A stretch of 23,998 nucleotides of DNA from Ceraceosorus guamensis (taxonomy: Eukaryota; Basidiomycota; Exobasidiomycetes; Ceraceosorales; Ceraceosoraceae), in the NCBI RefSeq assembly GCF_003144195.1, contig NW_020290153.1, positions 1-23,998 of the forward strand, written 5' to 3'. How positions within the stretch are numbered: the stretch's first letter is position 1; each line of letters begins with the position of its first letter. This document shows positions 1 to 8,041 of this stretch, one piece after another. The translations under genes were made by a program, and so were the position numbers. The notes beneath the pieces were generated by a model that saw nothing but the letters and a program-made list of their open reading frames with translations, searched no databases and was not told the origin of the DNA.

Positions 1-95
1 TAACCCTAACCCTAACCCTAACCCTAACCCTAACCCTAACCCTAACCCTAACCCTAACCCTAACCCTAACCCTAACCCTAACCCTAACCCTAACC
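1..95. repeat. Terminal telomere repeat array (TAACCC)n
   Basis: About 15.8 uninterrupted copies of the six-base unit TAACCC start at base 1 and stop at base 95, where the sequence changes to unique DNA. The C-rich strand reads 5' to 3' into the chromosome, as expected for a left chromosome end with TTAGGG-type telomeres. This fixes the window as subtelomeric. Confidence 0.98.
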
Positions 96-673
96 AGACC
101 ATCTTGAGGTTAGATGGACCTCATGCTGTCAAACCTGTAGGGTTTTTGGCGCTGCTTTAACAAATGGCTCTCCTTGAGCTCCTCTAGATGCCTATAACAC
201 AAACTCCAAAAACCCTATTCCACACCCCCTTGTAACCCTAACCTAAAGATCAAGCGCGTATCACATGATAGGTATTTGTTGTTAAATCTTCGGAAGCTGC
301 GCGTCGCGCGCTTTAATGCAATCGACCGTCACCTCACATGACTTGCAAGCGTGAGTCGCTTGATTCTCACCCCAGCACACAAGTACGTTACTAGGTATGC
401 AAGTCATCTCCATCGGCTTTCACTCGCACCTCGCTCGCCCTCGGGTGTTCTGCGCGCGCTCAGCCGCCGCGCGTCTCGTGCTGCATGCACAGCCACATGC
501 GATGCGCACCGCGTGGAATTGAAGCACGTTCCTGGGAGCGAAGCCGCGCGGTGCACCCTTCCTTCCTCAGAGCGAGGCCCACGCTGCACCCTTCCTCCTC
601 GCAACCATCTTAATCCCGCCCCCCTGCGACTCCTCGCGCCTTGACCTCGAGACTTTCACGCAAACACGCCAAC
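96..673. other. Telomere-adjacent DNA without a recognisable gene
   Basis: I see no supportable coding region here. A short degenerate telomere-like stretch (TAACCCTAACCTA) sits at 233-245, about 140 bp inside the array. The part from about 420 to 640 is C/G rich and open in several frames, but the translations are arginine- and serine-rich without pattern, so I treat them as chance. The last 30-100 bp should carry the promoter and leader of the gene at 674. No helicase or other telomere-linked gene is present. Confidence 0.6.
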
Positions 674-1306
674 ATGACCATCGCCGCGCCGTTTCGAGAC
701 CTCACCGCGACGCCCAACCAGCCGCTCTCGCGAGTCGTCTTTACATCCGGCACCCGCGTTCGCATTGCCGCTCCCAGAGAGGTGGTTTGGCGGGTGATTA
801 CCGCGCTGGACGAGTATGCCGAGTGGAACAGCACGATGCGGAGCTTTGAGCTGGATGGCGCCGAAGCGGCACCTCTGCGAGAAGGCGCCAAAGGCAAGAT
901 GAAATGGGATGATGGCAGTGGAAAGCCGATGGAGGTGCCTGAACTCGTGAGTGGTGGTCAGCCCGCTTGGTGGCGCATTGTTGCCGCTGCTGACGCGATC
1001 GCGATCGCGATGGGACAGATCACCAAGCTCGCGGACGACGCGATCCAGTCGACGCTAGCCTGGCAAGGTCTGCTGTTGCCAAGCTGGCTGGGCATTGCGG
1101 AGCGAGTGCAGACGGTGTCGACGCTTCCAGAAGAGGGAGCAGCGGCGTGCATGGTCACAAACTGGGAATCCATGTCTGGGCCATTCGCATGGATCGGCTA
1201 CTACCTGTTGGGTCTGCAGAGCAAGCTCGATCAAGGCAACGCCACGTACTGTCATGACCTCAAGAGCAGGTGCGAGGAGGTTTGGGGGCGCGAGAGAGTA
1301 GTATAG
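674..1306 (+). CDS. SRPBCC/START-fold family protein
   Basis: I place the start at the ATG at 674 and propose two exons, 674-946 and 1019-1306, giving 186 residues. The intron has a GTGAGT donor and a GGACAG acceptor. It is 72 nt and stop-free, so reading through it would give a 210-residue variant. Removing it joins the beta-strand regions smoothly (MEVPEL to ITKLADDAIQ), as in fungal SRPBCC proteins. Seen: an N-terminal strand with VRIAAPREVVWRVITALDEY and EWNSTM, then a later LAWQG...LPSWLGIAERVQ segment and a final helix, DLKSRCEEVW. This order is typical of the helix-grip lipid- or ligand-binding fold (polyketide cyclase/START superfamily). Ligand and pathway are unknown. It is the gene nearest the telomere and is convergent with the secreted-protein gene ending at 1453. 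Confidence 0.7.
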   Translation: MTIAAPFRDLTATPNQPLSRVVFTSGTRVRIAAPREVVWRVITALDEYAEWNSTMRSFELDGAEAAPLREGAKGKMKWDDGSGKPMEVPELVSGGQPAWWRIVAAADAIAIAMGQITKLADDAIQSTLAWQGLLLPSWLGIAERVQTVSTLPEEGAAACMVTNWESMSGPFAWIGYYLLGLQSKLDQGNATYCHDLKSRCEEVWGRERVV

Positions 1307-1452
1307 CGTGCACGCGTCACGCGCGACCAAGTCAAGGATGCATTCGTGCGAGCAGGGCGAGACAGTAGCGTGCGACGTCGCCAAGGCACATGCAAAGAAC
1401 GCTCAGAGGAACCACGAGATACCAGCTCTCCGCTCATTCATCTCGCCACTTG

Positions 1453-1952
1453 TCAGGATCCGATCGGCGAGGTTCCTACTTGCGGCGTCGCCAGTTCCCA
1501 TCCACCGTCAAACGAGTTGAACACCACACAACCCAGGTCTTCGCCAGCGCTGCGAGCGGAAAAGGGCAAAGCAAAATCAGCAAGCTAGCGGGGCGTGAAG
1601 CGTCTCGTTGATCGCACGCACGCGCCCACGCATGCAACCAGTGGAGGCGTTCCGGCAAAAGCAGGAATCGTATTGCCGCTGCTGTTGGCGGCGTCGCCCA
1701 GCGCCTTGCATCGCTGAAACCAAGCTTGTTGCGCCTCGGCGTACGTCCCGGGATACTTGGTAGCCGCTGCGTGCGCGAGAGGGAGCACGTCAATCGTCAA
1801 GCTCTGCGCTGTTGACGGACGGGACAGCACTCACTGCGCGCATTGTGCTTGGCTGCTGGGCAGGCTGGTGCCTGGGCGTGGGCTGCATTTTGAGCCGACG
1901 TCAGACTAGCAAGCAGCGCAACGCACTTGAGAGCGATAGAAATGCGAGACAT
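1453..1952 (-). CDS. Small secreted four-cysteine protein, family member 1 (SSP1)
   Basis: Three exons on the minus strand: 1952-1835, 1766-1622 and 1549-1453, encoding 119 residues. Exon 1 begins with a signal peptide (MSRISIALKCVALLASLTSA) and ends with a CPAAK motif. A phase-1 intron of 68 nt (GTGAGT...GCAG) leads to exon 2 with KYPGTYAEAQQAWFQRCKAL and a C-terminal ACVG. A phase-2 intron of 72 nt leads to exon 3 with DLGCVVF and GGWELATP. Four mature-region cysteines match those of the other members. The exon 2 donor (GTGCGT) is the least certain boundary. I do not recognise the family; secretion outside the cell, with two disulfides, is inferred. It is the most telomere-proximal of three like-oriented copies and converges on the SRPBCC gene, 146 bp away. 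An internal acceptor at about 1804 would leave a 26-nt intron and was rejected. Confidence 0.75.
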
Positions 1953-2035
1953 GGTAGCAGCACACTTGATGAATAGGATGGTGACGCAACGTTGATGGAC
2001 TGGTGCGAGTGTGGGAGGTGTGGGGTGGGGCGTCA

Positions 2036-2052
2036 GAAAGGTCGCGCTTTAT
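2036..2052 (-). promoter_or_regulatory. TATA-like box plus GCGAC element upstream of SSP1
   Basis: On the coding strand the sequence is ATAAAGCGCGACCTTTC, 84 bp upstream of the SSP1 start codon. A TATA-like core is followed directly by GCGAC and a short pyrimidine run. The same arrangement lies upstream of the other copies, which is why I call it a core promoter element rather than chance. Confidence 0.5.
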
Positions 2053-3212
2053 GTTCGAGTCCTCGATAGCCTCGACGAAGCACAGAGGCGGGCAGCAAGA
2101 TCACATCCAGTGTGCAGCTCGACGCTCCACGGCTTGGCGACACGCGCCAAGCGTTACATGAAGCGTCTTGTCTACCCGACACGGCCCGTCAGCAACGCCC
2201 TCTGTCGGCGGGACATTGTGCCTGCTCACCACGGGCCGACAACAACGCCATTCGTCGGCCGACCACCAGCAGCCCCTCTTATTCGAGGGACACTTTGCGA
2301 CGTCAAGCCAGCTGACCGAACGGAAAGGCATGCTTTCGTCTGCGCCTCGCCTTGTCTACCCACTAGGAACCGCCCGCTTACCTCTTCCAAAACACGCCAA
2401 GGTACGATTCGGCAATCGTGCACGTCTGCCCAGCCCAAAGCTATCCGCCACGACGCGCCGCAATGCTCTTCTTCTGCGCACGTCCAGAGGCTGCGGGAAG
2501 AGCGAGGGCCTGACAAGAGTTGGATTGTTGTACTTTGTCGCAGCTACATCATCACAGATGTAGTCGCGACGCCTCGGGTAGGCACCGCTTGCACGTTGTC
2601 AGCTCCGCAGCATGGTGTTTCGAGTGTTGATGGATGCGCAGACGCTGGGAGCGCTAAAGCGTGAAAAATGACGCAAATGGCGCAGACCCCAAGATTCGGA
2701 CCGGCTGGAACCTCGGTTAGCTGGTGTTGCGACCCACGTCAGGCGTAGAGTCGATCGAATAGCAAGTCGGAGAGCAGTGTCTTGCCTTTTCGTGGGCCCA
2801 GCTCAGCCTGCGCTCGTTGGCGGACCTGACTCAATGAAGCGATTGATGACCCCGCTCACGTTCATTCATAAGCACGTGTGTACCTACAACCCGTACTGTG
2901 TCGTATTTACCGCGAGCGTCTACAAACACGAATGCGTGGGAGTCGGCCCAGTCACGTGTGCGTACGTCTTGATCATGGCTACAAGTGCGATGCGCGCACG
3001 GTGGTGTTCACATGATGCTTTTCTTTTGCAAACGAGTCTCGCGATGTGTGCGTGATTCACTTCAAAGTCACGCGTGCGTGGGTCGCGCACAGGCTCTTCA
3101 CGCGGCACACCCACGAATCTTTTGGAAACACAATAGAGCGATTGATACGGTGCAGCGCGGCAGACATCTCATCAAAGTACGCATCTACTATGGCATCGGT
3201 GTCCACCCTGCG
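2053..3212. other. Intergenic DNA between SSP1 and SSP2, partly duplicated
   Basis: No gene supported. The plus strand is open from 2011 to 2664, but the translation has no domain, no clear start context and random-looking composition. At 2349-2402 there is a segment (TTGTCTACCC...CTCTTCCAAA...CACGCCAAGG) that recurs at 4131-4194 with about a ten-base length difference, so this intergenic DNA was duplicated together with the SSP genes. A short degenerate repeat containing GTCGGC lies at about 2175-2265. From 2700 to 3212 I see nothing beyond AC/GT-rich unique DNA. Confidence 0.5.
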
Positions 3213-3703
3213 TCACGGACCTGAGGACGACCCGCCGCTTGTTTGTTTGGCGACGTAATCCGTCGGCGGGGTTGCCAGCTCCCAACCGCTGCCTAGCTTC
3301 TCGAGGACGGTGCATCCATAGTCAGTCCCCGCGCTGTCCACAAAAGCGAGATCAGCGACAGACCTGCTCGACAATGTCTTGCACCATGACCACACTTACC
3401 CAATGTTGTTGCATGCAGCCTGATCTCCCTCAAAGTAAGCACCAATCGTATTCTGATCGCCGTCCAGTCCTTGACAGGTCAGTATCCAATGTAATCTCGC
3501 TTTGGTGTGATCTCCAGGGAATTTTTTGACGACTGCGTGCGCGAAGCGAGGGCATCAGCAGAGTCCTACGTGTCGCCGTCAGCCCACTCACTACGAAGAC
3601 CTCTGACAGAGTCTGGGCATTTTGTCTTTGTCTCGATCGCTGCCGCGACCGCTTGACCAGCAAGCACAGCGAGACATAGGAGAGCGATGGGCAGGCGAGC
3701 CAT
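3213..3703 (-). CDS. Small secreted four-cysteine protein, family member 2 (SSP2)
   Basis: Three exons on the minus strand: 3703-3592, 3532-3400 and 3333-3213, encoding 121 residues. The signal peptide is MARLPIALLCLAVLAGQAVA. Exon 1 ends in CPDSVRGLR with a phase-1 donor (A|GTGAGT). Exon 2 carries VKKFPGDHTKARLHWILTC and ends CNNI before a GTAAGT donor in phase 2. Exon 3 contains GTDYGCTVLEKLGSGWELAT, then a Ser/Gly-rich tail ending SSSGP. Introns are 59 and 66 nt. It is closest to SSP3: exon 3 is nearly the same over the YGC(T/Q)VLEKLGSGWELATP segment, but the C-terminal tails differ completely. Role unknown; extracellular location is inferred from the signal peptide and absence of other membrane segments. 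Confidence 0.8.
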
Positions 3704-3845
3704 TGTTGTACAAGGGGAAGCTTCGTCGGTCTTGGAGTATGTTGATCGGGCTGTGTGGCACGCGTCCTCTGCACGAATGCTGTGGAGCTTTGGTCAGCTT
3801 GAAAGAGCCTGAGATTCGTGGTGAAAGCAATGGAACGACTTTGTT

Positions 3846-3862
3846 GAACGTCGCTCTTTAAA
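3846..3862 (-). promoter_or_regulatory. TATA-like box plus GCGAC element upstream of SSP2
   Basis: The coding strand reads TTTAAAGAGCGACGTTC, 143 bp before the SSP2 start codon. The order (TATA-like core, GCGAC, then TTC) matches the element upstream of SSP1 and SSP3. Confidence 0.5.
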
Positions 3863-4648
3863 CTTTTGCCCTGCTACTCTCGGTGAGTACCACAGAAAAC
3901 GTCGGGTAAGCCTGTAGAGCAACGTGCAGGCTATATGCTCACCGCACACGAGATCTGGCCCAGTAGTCAGATAGCTGTGTTGTCTGCGCCGGTCAAGGCG
4001 TGAGCACCGCCTTTCCACGGACGCCAAAGCGCGGAAAGACGCATCTCTACGCGAAGGCGCCAGCGTGCGAGGCGAGAAGGGAGCTTGATTGTTCACGTTG
4101 CGCCCCCAGCGGCGCTACCAACACCTTTGCGCCATTGTCTACCCACCGGGGACCGCCATCAACTCCCGTTTACCTCTTCCAAATCACGCCAAGGCACACA
4201 GCTTGCACTCGCGTCAGCCTGCAGAAGCCTCAAGAAACCACGATCTGGAAGCGGTCGGGCAGTTCATGCTCTGCAAATATGCACATGGCCCAAGTGCTAC
4301 GGAGAGAAAAAGCGCGAGCCACCATGCCAGTCTCGCACGCCTCTCAGCAAACACTTCGCACAATTGTCGACCCGTATGGTGAGCGAAACAAAAGCCAATC
4401 TGTTTTTGCAGTCATGGTTGCGCTTGGGCTAGCTCAATCGCATGTCTGCAAAGCGTGGCCACTAATACTCCTCACAATCGCTGCACGCATCAAGGGGAGC
4501 CCACTGGATGCAGATCGTGTGAATGCCTTTGCCCCCAATGGCGCGTGGGGCAGTGTGCGCATCTTGTACACGGGCAGATTGTTGAGGGAGCGTCAAGGAT
4601 GGGCAACGGTAGCCAAGCAACATATCCTAGGATAAAGACTTTCTTCAA
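3863..4648. other. Intergenic DNA between SSP2 and SSP3
   Basis: No gene supported. The segment at 4131-4194 is the second copy of the one at 2349-2402. A weaker echo (CACAATTGTCGACCCGTATGG) lies at about 4361-4380. Open frames on the plus strand between 4000 and 4635 have no motif, and they change frame preference every hundred bases or so. I read this as the spacer of a tandem duplication, now diverged. Confidence 0.5.
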
Positions 4649-4755
4649 TTCGCTCTACACGACATTTCGAGTGACGAGATTGTGCCAACTGCATTGAAAC
4701 CGCGAGCATTTCGCTCTACACGGCATTTCGAGTGACGAGATTGTGCCAACTACAT
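4649..4755. repeat. Two-copy direct repeat just 3' of SSP3
   Basis: A 46-bp unit beginning TTCGCTCTACAC and ending GTGCCAACTGCAT occurs at 4649-4694 and again at 4710-4755, a period of 61 bp, with only about two differences. The second copy abuts the SSP3 stop codon, so both units lie in its 3' untranslated or terminator region. The near identity implies a recent local duplication. Confidence 0.9.
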
Positions 4756-5260
4756 CTAAATCTTCTCACGGCCAATGATGACCACTTCCCCGTGCTGTGC
4801 ACCGAACTCGGGTAAAGTGGACTTGCCGGACGGCGTCGCCAGCTCCCATCCGCTACCTAGCTTCTCGAGTACTTGACATCCATAATCCACGCCCTCACTG
4901 TGGTAGCGAACGCGCCACGTCAACACTGTCGCGCCCACGAGTGTCGTGTCGTTTGTCGCGAGACTCACTCCGTATTGCATCCTGCTTCTGTGGGCGTTCC
5001 TTCGTAGTAAGGAAAGAGGGTCACCCCACTATGGGGGAGCGCCTTGCAAGTCTGGATCCAAGCCTGCTTTGCCACGTAAAAGTCGCCAGGATACTTCTTG
5101 ACGACTGTGCGCGCGGGTCCATCAGACGTGCCTACAACCTTTGCGCAGCGCGTTTGTACTCACTCCGTACCTGATCTTTGGCGGCCGGGCAGGTCGCGGC
5201 CGTCACAGCTTGACTAGCAAGCAGAGCTAGGCACAGGAGGGCGATGTAGAGGCGTACCAT
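4756..5260 (-). CDS. Small secreted four-cysteine protein, family member 3 (SSP3)
   Basis: Three exons on the minus strand: 5260-5164, 5104-4969 and 4897-4756, encoding 124 residues. The signal peptide is MVRLYIALLCLALLASQAVT, followed by AATCPAAKDQVR and a phase-1 donor. Exon 2 has IVKKYPGDFYVAKQAWIQTC, then EGTPTEAGCNT and a phase-2 GTGAGT donor. Exon 3 has GVDYGCQVLEKLGSGWELAT and a tail with GEVVIIGREKI. Introns are 59 and 71 nt. Four conserved cysteines lie at CP, TC, GC and YGC. SSP2 and SSP3 are the most similar pair in the cluster. A small secreted role (effector-like or surface protein) is inference only; I know of no named family that it matches. Confidence 0.8.
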
Positions 5261-5373
5261 GTCGCAGTGGATTAGACTTGTGCGTGCGTAGGATTGTGCT
5301 TTGGACCGTGGTCTTTTGGTGCGGAGCCGAGTGTTTCTGAAGGTGCAGCGTGGCGAGTCAAGCGATAGACTAC

Positions 5374-5392
5374 GAAATGTCGCCCTCTTAAG
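5374..5392 (-). promoter_or_regulatory. TATA-like box plus GCGAC element upstream of SSP3
   Basis: The coding strand reads CTTAAGAGGGCGACATTTC, 114 bp before the SSP3 start codon. It matches the SSP1 and SSP2 elements in order and spacing: TTAA core, then GCGAC, then TTTC. Confidence 0.5.
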
Positions 5393-5458
5393 CTGCTTCC
5401 TTGCTGGCGCGAGCGCAGGGCGTCGCACAATGCCTGTCCGCGACTGTTCGAGGAGATT

Positions 5459-5776
5459 TTGGGGGGAGAGTGCCAAAAGGCGGCTTGTCTTCGTCAAGTG
5501 GAGCGTCCCGAGGACTTTATTGTTCGAGTTCAGGGCGCGCCAAGGGCCGTGCTCGCGCTCTCGCTGGGCGCGCCGCTCCCAAAGGAGCCAGCCGACTCGA
5601 AACATGCGCAGCCTCTTGTCCGTGCAATCGAACGCACACTTGTCTCCAAAACACCAAAGAATTGTATCGACCTCGGAGAAGACGGGGAGGGAGCCTGGTG
5701 TTGCGCCGAGATACGCGAGGTTCCGCGCGTCTACTTCCACGCCGACTCGGTGCCAGACGAATCCGTCGCAAAGTGA
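5459..5776 (+). other. Unrecognised coding-like open frame (possible exon or gene relic)
   Basis: This plus-strand frame has fungal-looking codon use (C/G third positions) and a balanced composition, for example IERTLVSKTPKNCIDLGEDG and WCCAEIREVPRVYFHADSVP, and ends in a stop after DESVAK. It has no in-frame ATG, so it could only be an internal or last exon, or a relic. The minus strand over the same bases is also open (about 5300-5875), so chance is possible in a GC-rich region. I cannot assign a family. Confidence 0.2.
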
Positions 5777-6267
5777 TAGATAGCATGCGCAAGATGAACG
5801 TTCACAACAGACGCGAGAAGCGCTGCGCGGAGGATCAACAGGGTCAAGACGAATGCGACGCGGGCGTGCAGACATTTGCTGGAGCAGAGTTGACTTGCCG
5901 TGTCAGCAATCCTCTGCGCAGATCAAAACACCATGCCGGTCCTTCCGACGGGGCTGCGGAGCGTCCGCGGAGTGTGCTCGAGCTAGACGGGCGCTCCTGC
6001 TAGGATTGGCGCTGGACGCGCACACGAGCCGTGATTAGCGCGACCGCGGATCGACGTGGTGCGTTGAATCGGATTTCGTCACGCGCGCACCACGGGCCTG
6101 TTGGAGAGCCGTGAGATGAGTGATCTTGTTGACCGTTTGAAAGGTGCTGACACGAAGCATGAGCATCTGCCGCTCCCGAGTAGAGCGTATTTTGATGTTT
6201 GCGAGTGTGTTGTTGCGCGTCGCGCAGAGCATGGGCCTTCGGGCATTTCGCGGAGACCACTCGTGGA
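5777..6267. other. Spacer between SSP3 and SSP4
   Basis: The left part (5777-6000) is open on the minus strand and encodes a hydrophobic stretch without an in-frame ATG, so I do not call a gene. The right part holds the SSP4 promoter. No repeat, RNA gene or mobile-element signature was seen. Confidence 0.4.
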
Positions 6268-6283
6268 TATATAAGACGACCCC
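6268..6283 (+). promoter_or_regulatory. TATA box plus GACGAC element upstream of SSP4
   Basis: TATATAAGACGACCCC lies 63 bp before the SSP4 start codon. It is a canonical TATA box in fungal spacing, followed by ACGACC, which resembles the GCGAC element after the TATA-like core of SSP1-SSP3. Confidence 0.6.
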
Positions 6284-6345
6284 AGCGTTCGTGCCCCTCA
6301 CTGCAATAGGAAGCACCCATCTCGAATCTTGAACTACAAACCAAC

Positions 6346-6819
6346 ATGTTGCGACTTGCTCATTTCCTCCTCTTCTTGACCGCCTTCTCCGCCTTTGCAT
6401 TGGTGCTGGCCGCCGACTGTCCAGATGCCGACGACGGAGGCTGGCGCGGTGAGAATGAGGACATGGGCGCCGGCGCATCGTGCCGTCTCTGCTCCGTGGC
6501 GGCTCAAGCTGATGATTGCGACTACCTCTCCCTAGAACTTTTCAAGTATCCCGGCAACGTCCAGTCGGCTTTCGGAACTTGGAGTTCAGAGTGCAAGAGC
6601 GTCGCGAATGGTAAACCCGAGACTAGAGGGGACAGCGTGTATGCAGAGGTAGCTTGTCGAGGCCCGTGCGTATGCAGGAGATCATCATTGTGCTCACGAG
6701 CGCTCGACTGACGACAGATTCCTCCGACTCCACGCAGCACCGGTCTGGATCTGGGATGCACAGTCTACTCCTCTCTGGATGCGAAGAATCCCTCTGCGTG
6801 GATCCTGACCACCCCCTGA
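6346..6819 (+). CDS. Small secreted four-cysteine protein, family member 4 (SSP4)
   Basis: Three exons, 6346-6448, 6536-6665 and 6738-6819, encode 104 residues. The signal peptide is MLRLAHFLLFLTAFSAFALV, then AADCPDADDGGWR and a phase-1 intron of 87 nt. Exon 2 has LFKYPGNVQSAFGTWSSECK and ends EVACRG; exon 3 has GLDLGCTVYSSLDAKNPSAW and ILTTP. Both intron phases, the KYPG motif, the W..(x)C spacing, and the GC and (W)xLxTP pattern match SSP1. Intron 1 is a multiple of three and has no stop, so its retention would insert 29 residues, four of them cysteines. The SSP1-like alignment argues for splicing. It is transcribed away from SSP3 and converges on the kinesin fragment. Confidence 0.72.
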
Positions 6820-6907
6820 CACGCATCACACGCGTGAGCAGACTCGAAACCACATCGAATCCTTTCAAGACGACGCGTGTCCCCACGCCTCGCTGTGCTC
6901 TCCGCCG

Positions 6908-7753
6908 TCACCCTGCTACGACACCAACAAGACTGCCAAATTGAAGCGTATTGACGGTCGCTGTGAGCTGCGCAGAAGCTTCCGCCACGTTCAAAATCAT
7001 AAAGGACGTGTCTTGAGGTGCAAGCTCATGCTCAAAGTGCTCTTTCAGCACCATGGTCAAGGGCGAGTTGCGGTACGGGATGCGTGATTGCCTCGAAGCT
7101 CTTGCGCGAATGACCTCTTTGAGGGCGAGCAGGTCCGTATTGATCTGTCGACCTTCCTGACGTTCCAGAGATGTTTGCGGTGCTGCAGCGACGCTCCCAG
7201 TTCCAGTGGTGCTCCCGGTAGTGCTGTATTCTGCCCCAGCTAGATCCACAAAGACAAGCCTGGTACCCGCTACCGGCGCACCGACCGATTGCGCTCGCAT
7301 CTTTGCATTCCCGAGGAGATCCTCGACCGCTCGCTTTGCTGCATCCAGTCTATCCTCGCACCCTGCTTTCTCCGCCTCGGCCACATCGATTCGCTCCTGA
7401 TCAATGGTGTACGCTGGGTTAGGCTTGTAGCCCTTGCCATCCTCGTCGACGATCATTCCACGCATCTGCTCCTCGATGTAGACATCCGTAGCGCGTTTGC
7501 CCACGGGAACCAGTTCGGACTCGCGCTGAATCACGAGCTCCCTCGCAGCGATGAGATCGCGATGCACAATCTCAAATTCCAGAAATGTAACTTGAATTGA
7601 TTCTCCTTTTATTGTTGTGTGCGCGCAGGCAAAGGCCAGTACGGCTGCATATGACGTATAAGTGCCATTTTTGAAATACGGCTCATTTGGCCTGACCACC
7701 AAATTGGGGTACGTCCATATATGCCGTTGTCTCCGAATATCATATGCACTCAT
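6908..7753 (-). pseudogene. Kinesin motor-domain fragment lacking the P-loop
   Basis: An uninterrupted 281-codon frame. Residues 52-67 (SIQVTFLEFEIVHRDL) resemble the kinesin strand FLEIYNExxxDLL. Residues 165-176 (RLVFVDLAGAEY) are switch II. Residues 204-240 (INTDLLALKEVI, IPYRNSPLTMVLKEHF) and 251-274 (FMILNVAEAS, TLQFGSL) are the conserved end of the motor. The ATP-binding GQTGSGKT loop and the N-terminal third are absent, and the switch I NxxSSRSH segment is replaced by a helical, charged insert (about residues 85-160). No neck, stalk or tail follows. It cannot be a working ATPase motor alone. Either it is a host kinesin piece left in the subtelomere, or a divergent derived protein kept open by selection. 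The 288 bp upstream to SSP5 show no missing exons. Confidence 0.7.
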
Positions 7754-7777
7754 CTCCGAATAGAATGCGCCAATTTT

Positions 7778-7827
7778 GAATCACGAATCGTGAATCATGT
7801 GAATCACGTGAATGTGAATCAAGATTT
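7778..7827. repeat. Dispersed GAATC/GTGAAT-rich repeat, copy 1
   Basis: The 19-mer GAATCACGAATCGTGAATC is followed by GAATCACGTGAATGTGAATC. The same 19-mer recurs exactly at 9573-9591 and a related piece lies near 17546. It lies between the kinesin fragment and SSP5 and is not coding. Confidence 0.8.
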
Positions 7828-8041
7828 CACTCAAGATTGAGGAGGAACAGACTCAAGACTCTTGCTGCGGTAAGCACAGCTCACAGGCGGTCCCCGAAGC
7901 AGCGATGGTCACGATCGGGCTGTCGACAGCGGAGATTTGGAGGCTAACAAAAATCTCGAAGAATATGACATTGCGACGGGGGAAGGGGGAGGGGCCAGCA
8001 CGACAAGAGTCGTGAGTGCGCTCTCGCTCGCCTTCACCAGC

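Noticed and set aside
1804-1834. A 26-nt intron as an alternative for SSP1 intron 1
   Set aside because: Too short for splicing. The acceptor at 1767 has the same phase, gives a 68-nt intron, and aligns with the other family members.
2011-2664. Plus-strand open frame of 217 codons
   Set aside because: No domain, a poor start context and random-looking composition. It overlaps the SSP1 promoter and non-coding DNA shared with the next spacer.
5132-5875. Minus-strand open frame of 247 codons running into the SSP3 signal peptide
   Set aside because: It merely continues upstream of the SSP3 start in a GC-rich region, includes the SSP3 promoter element, and shows no conserved motif.
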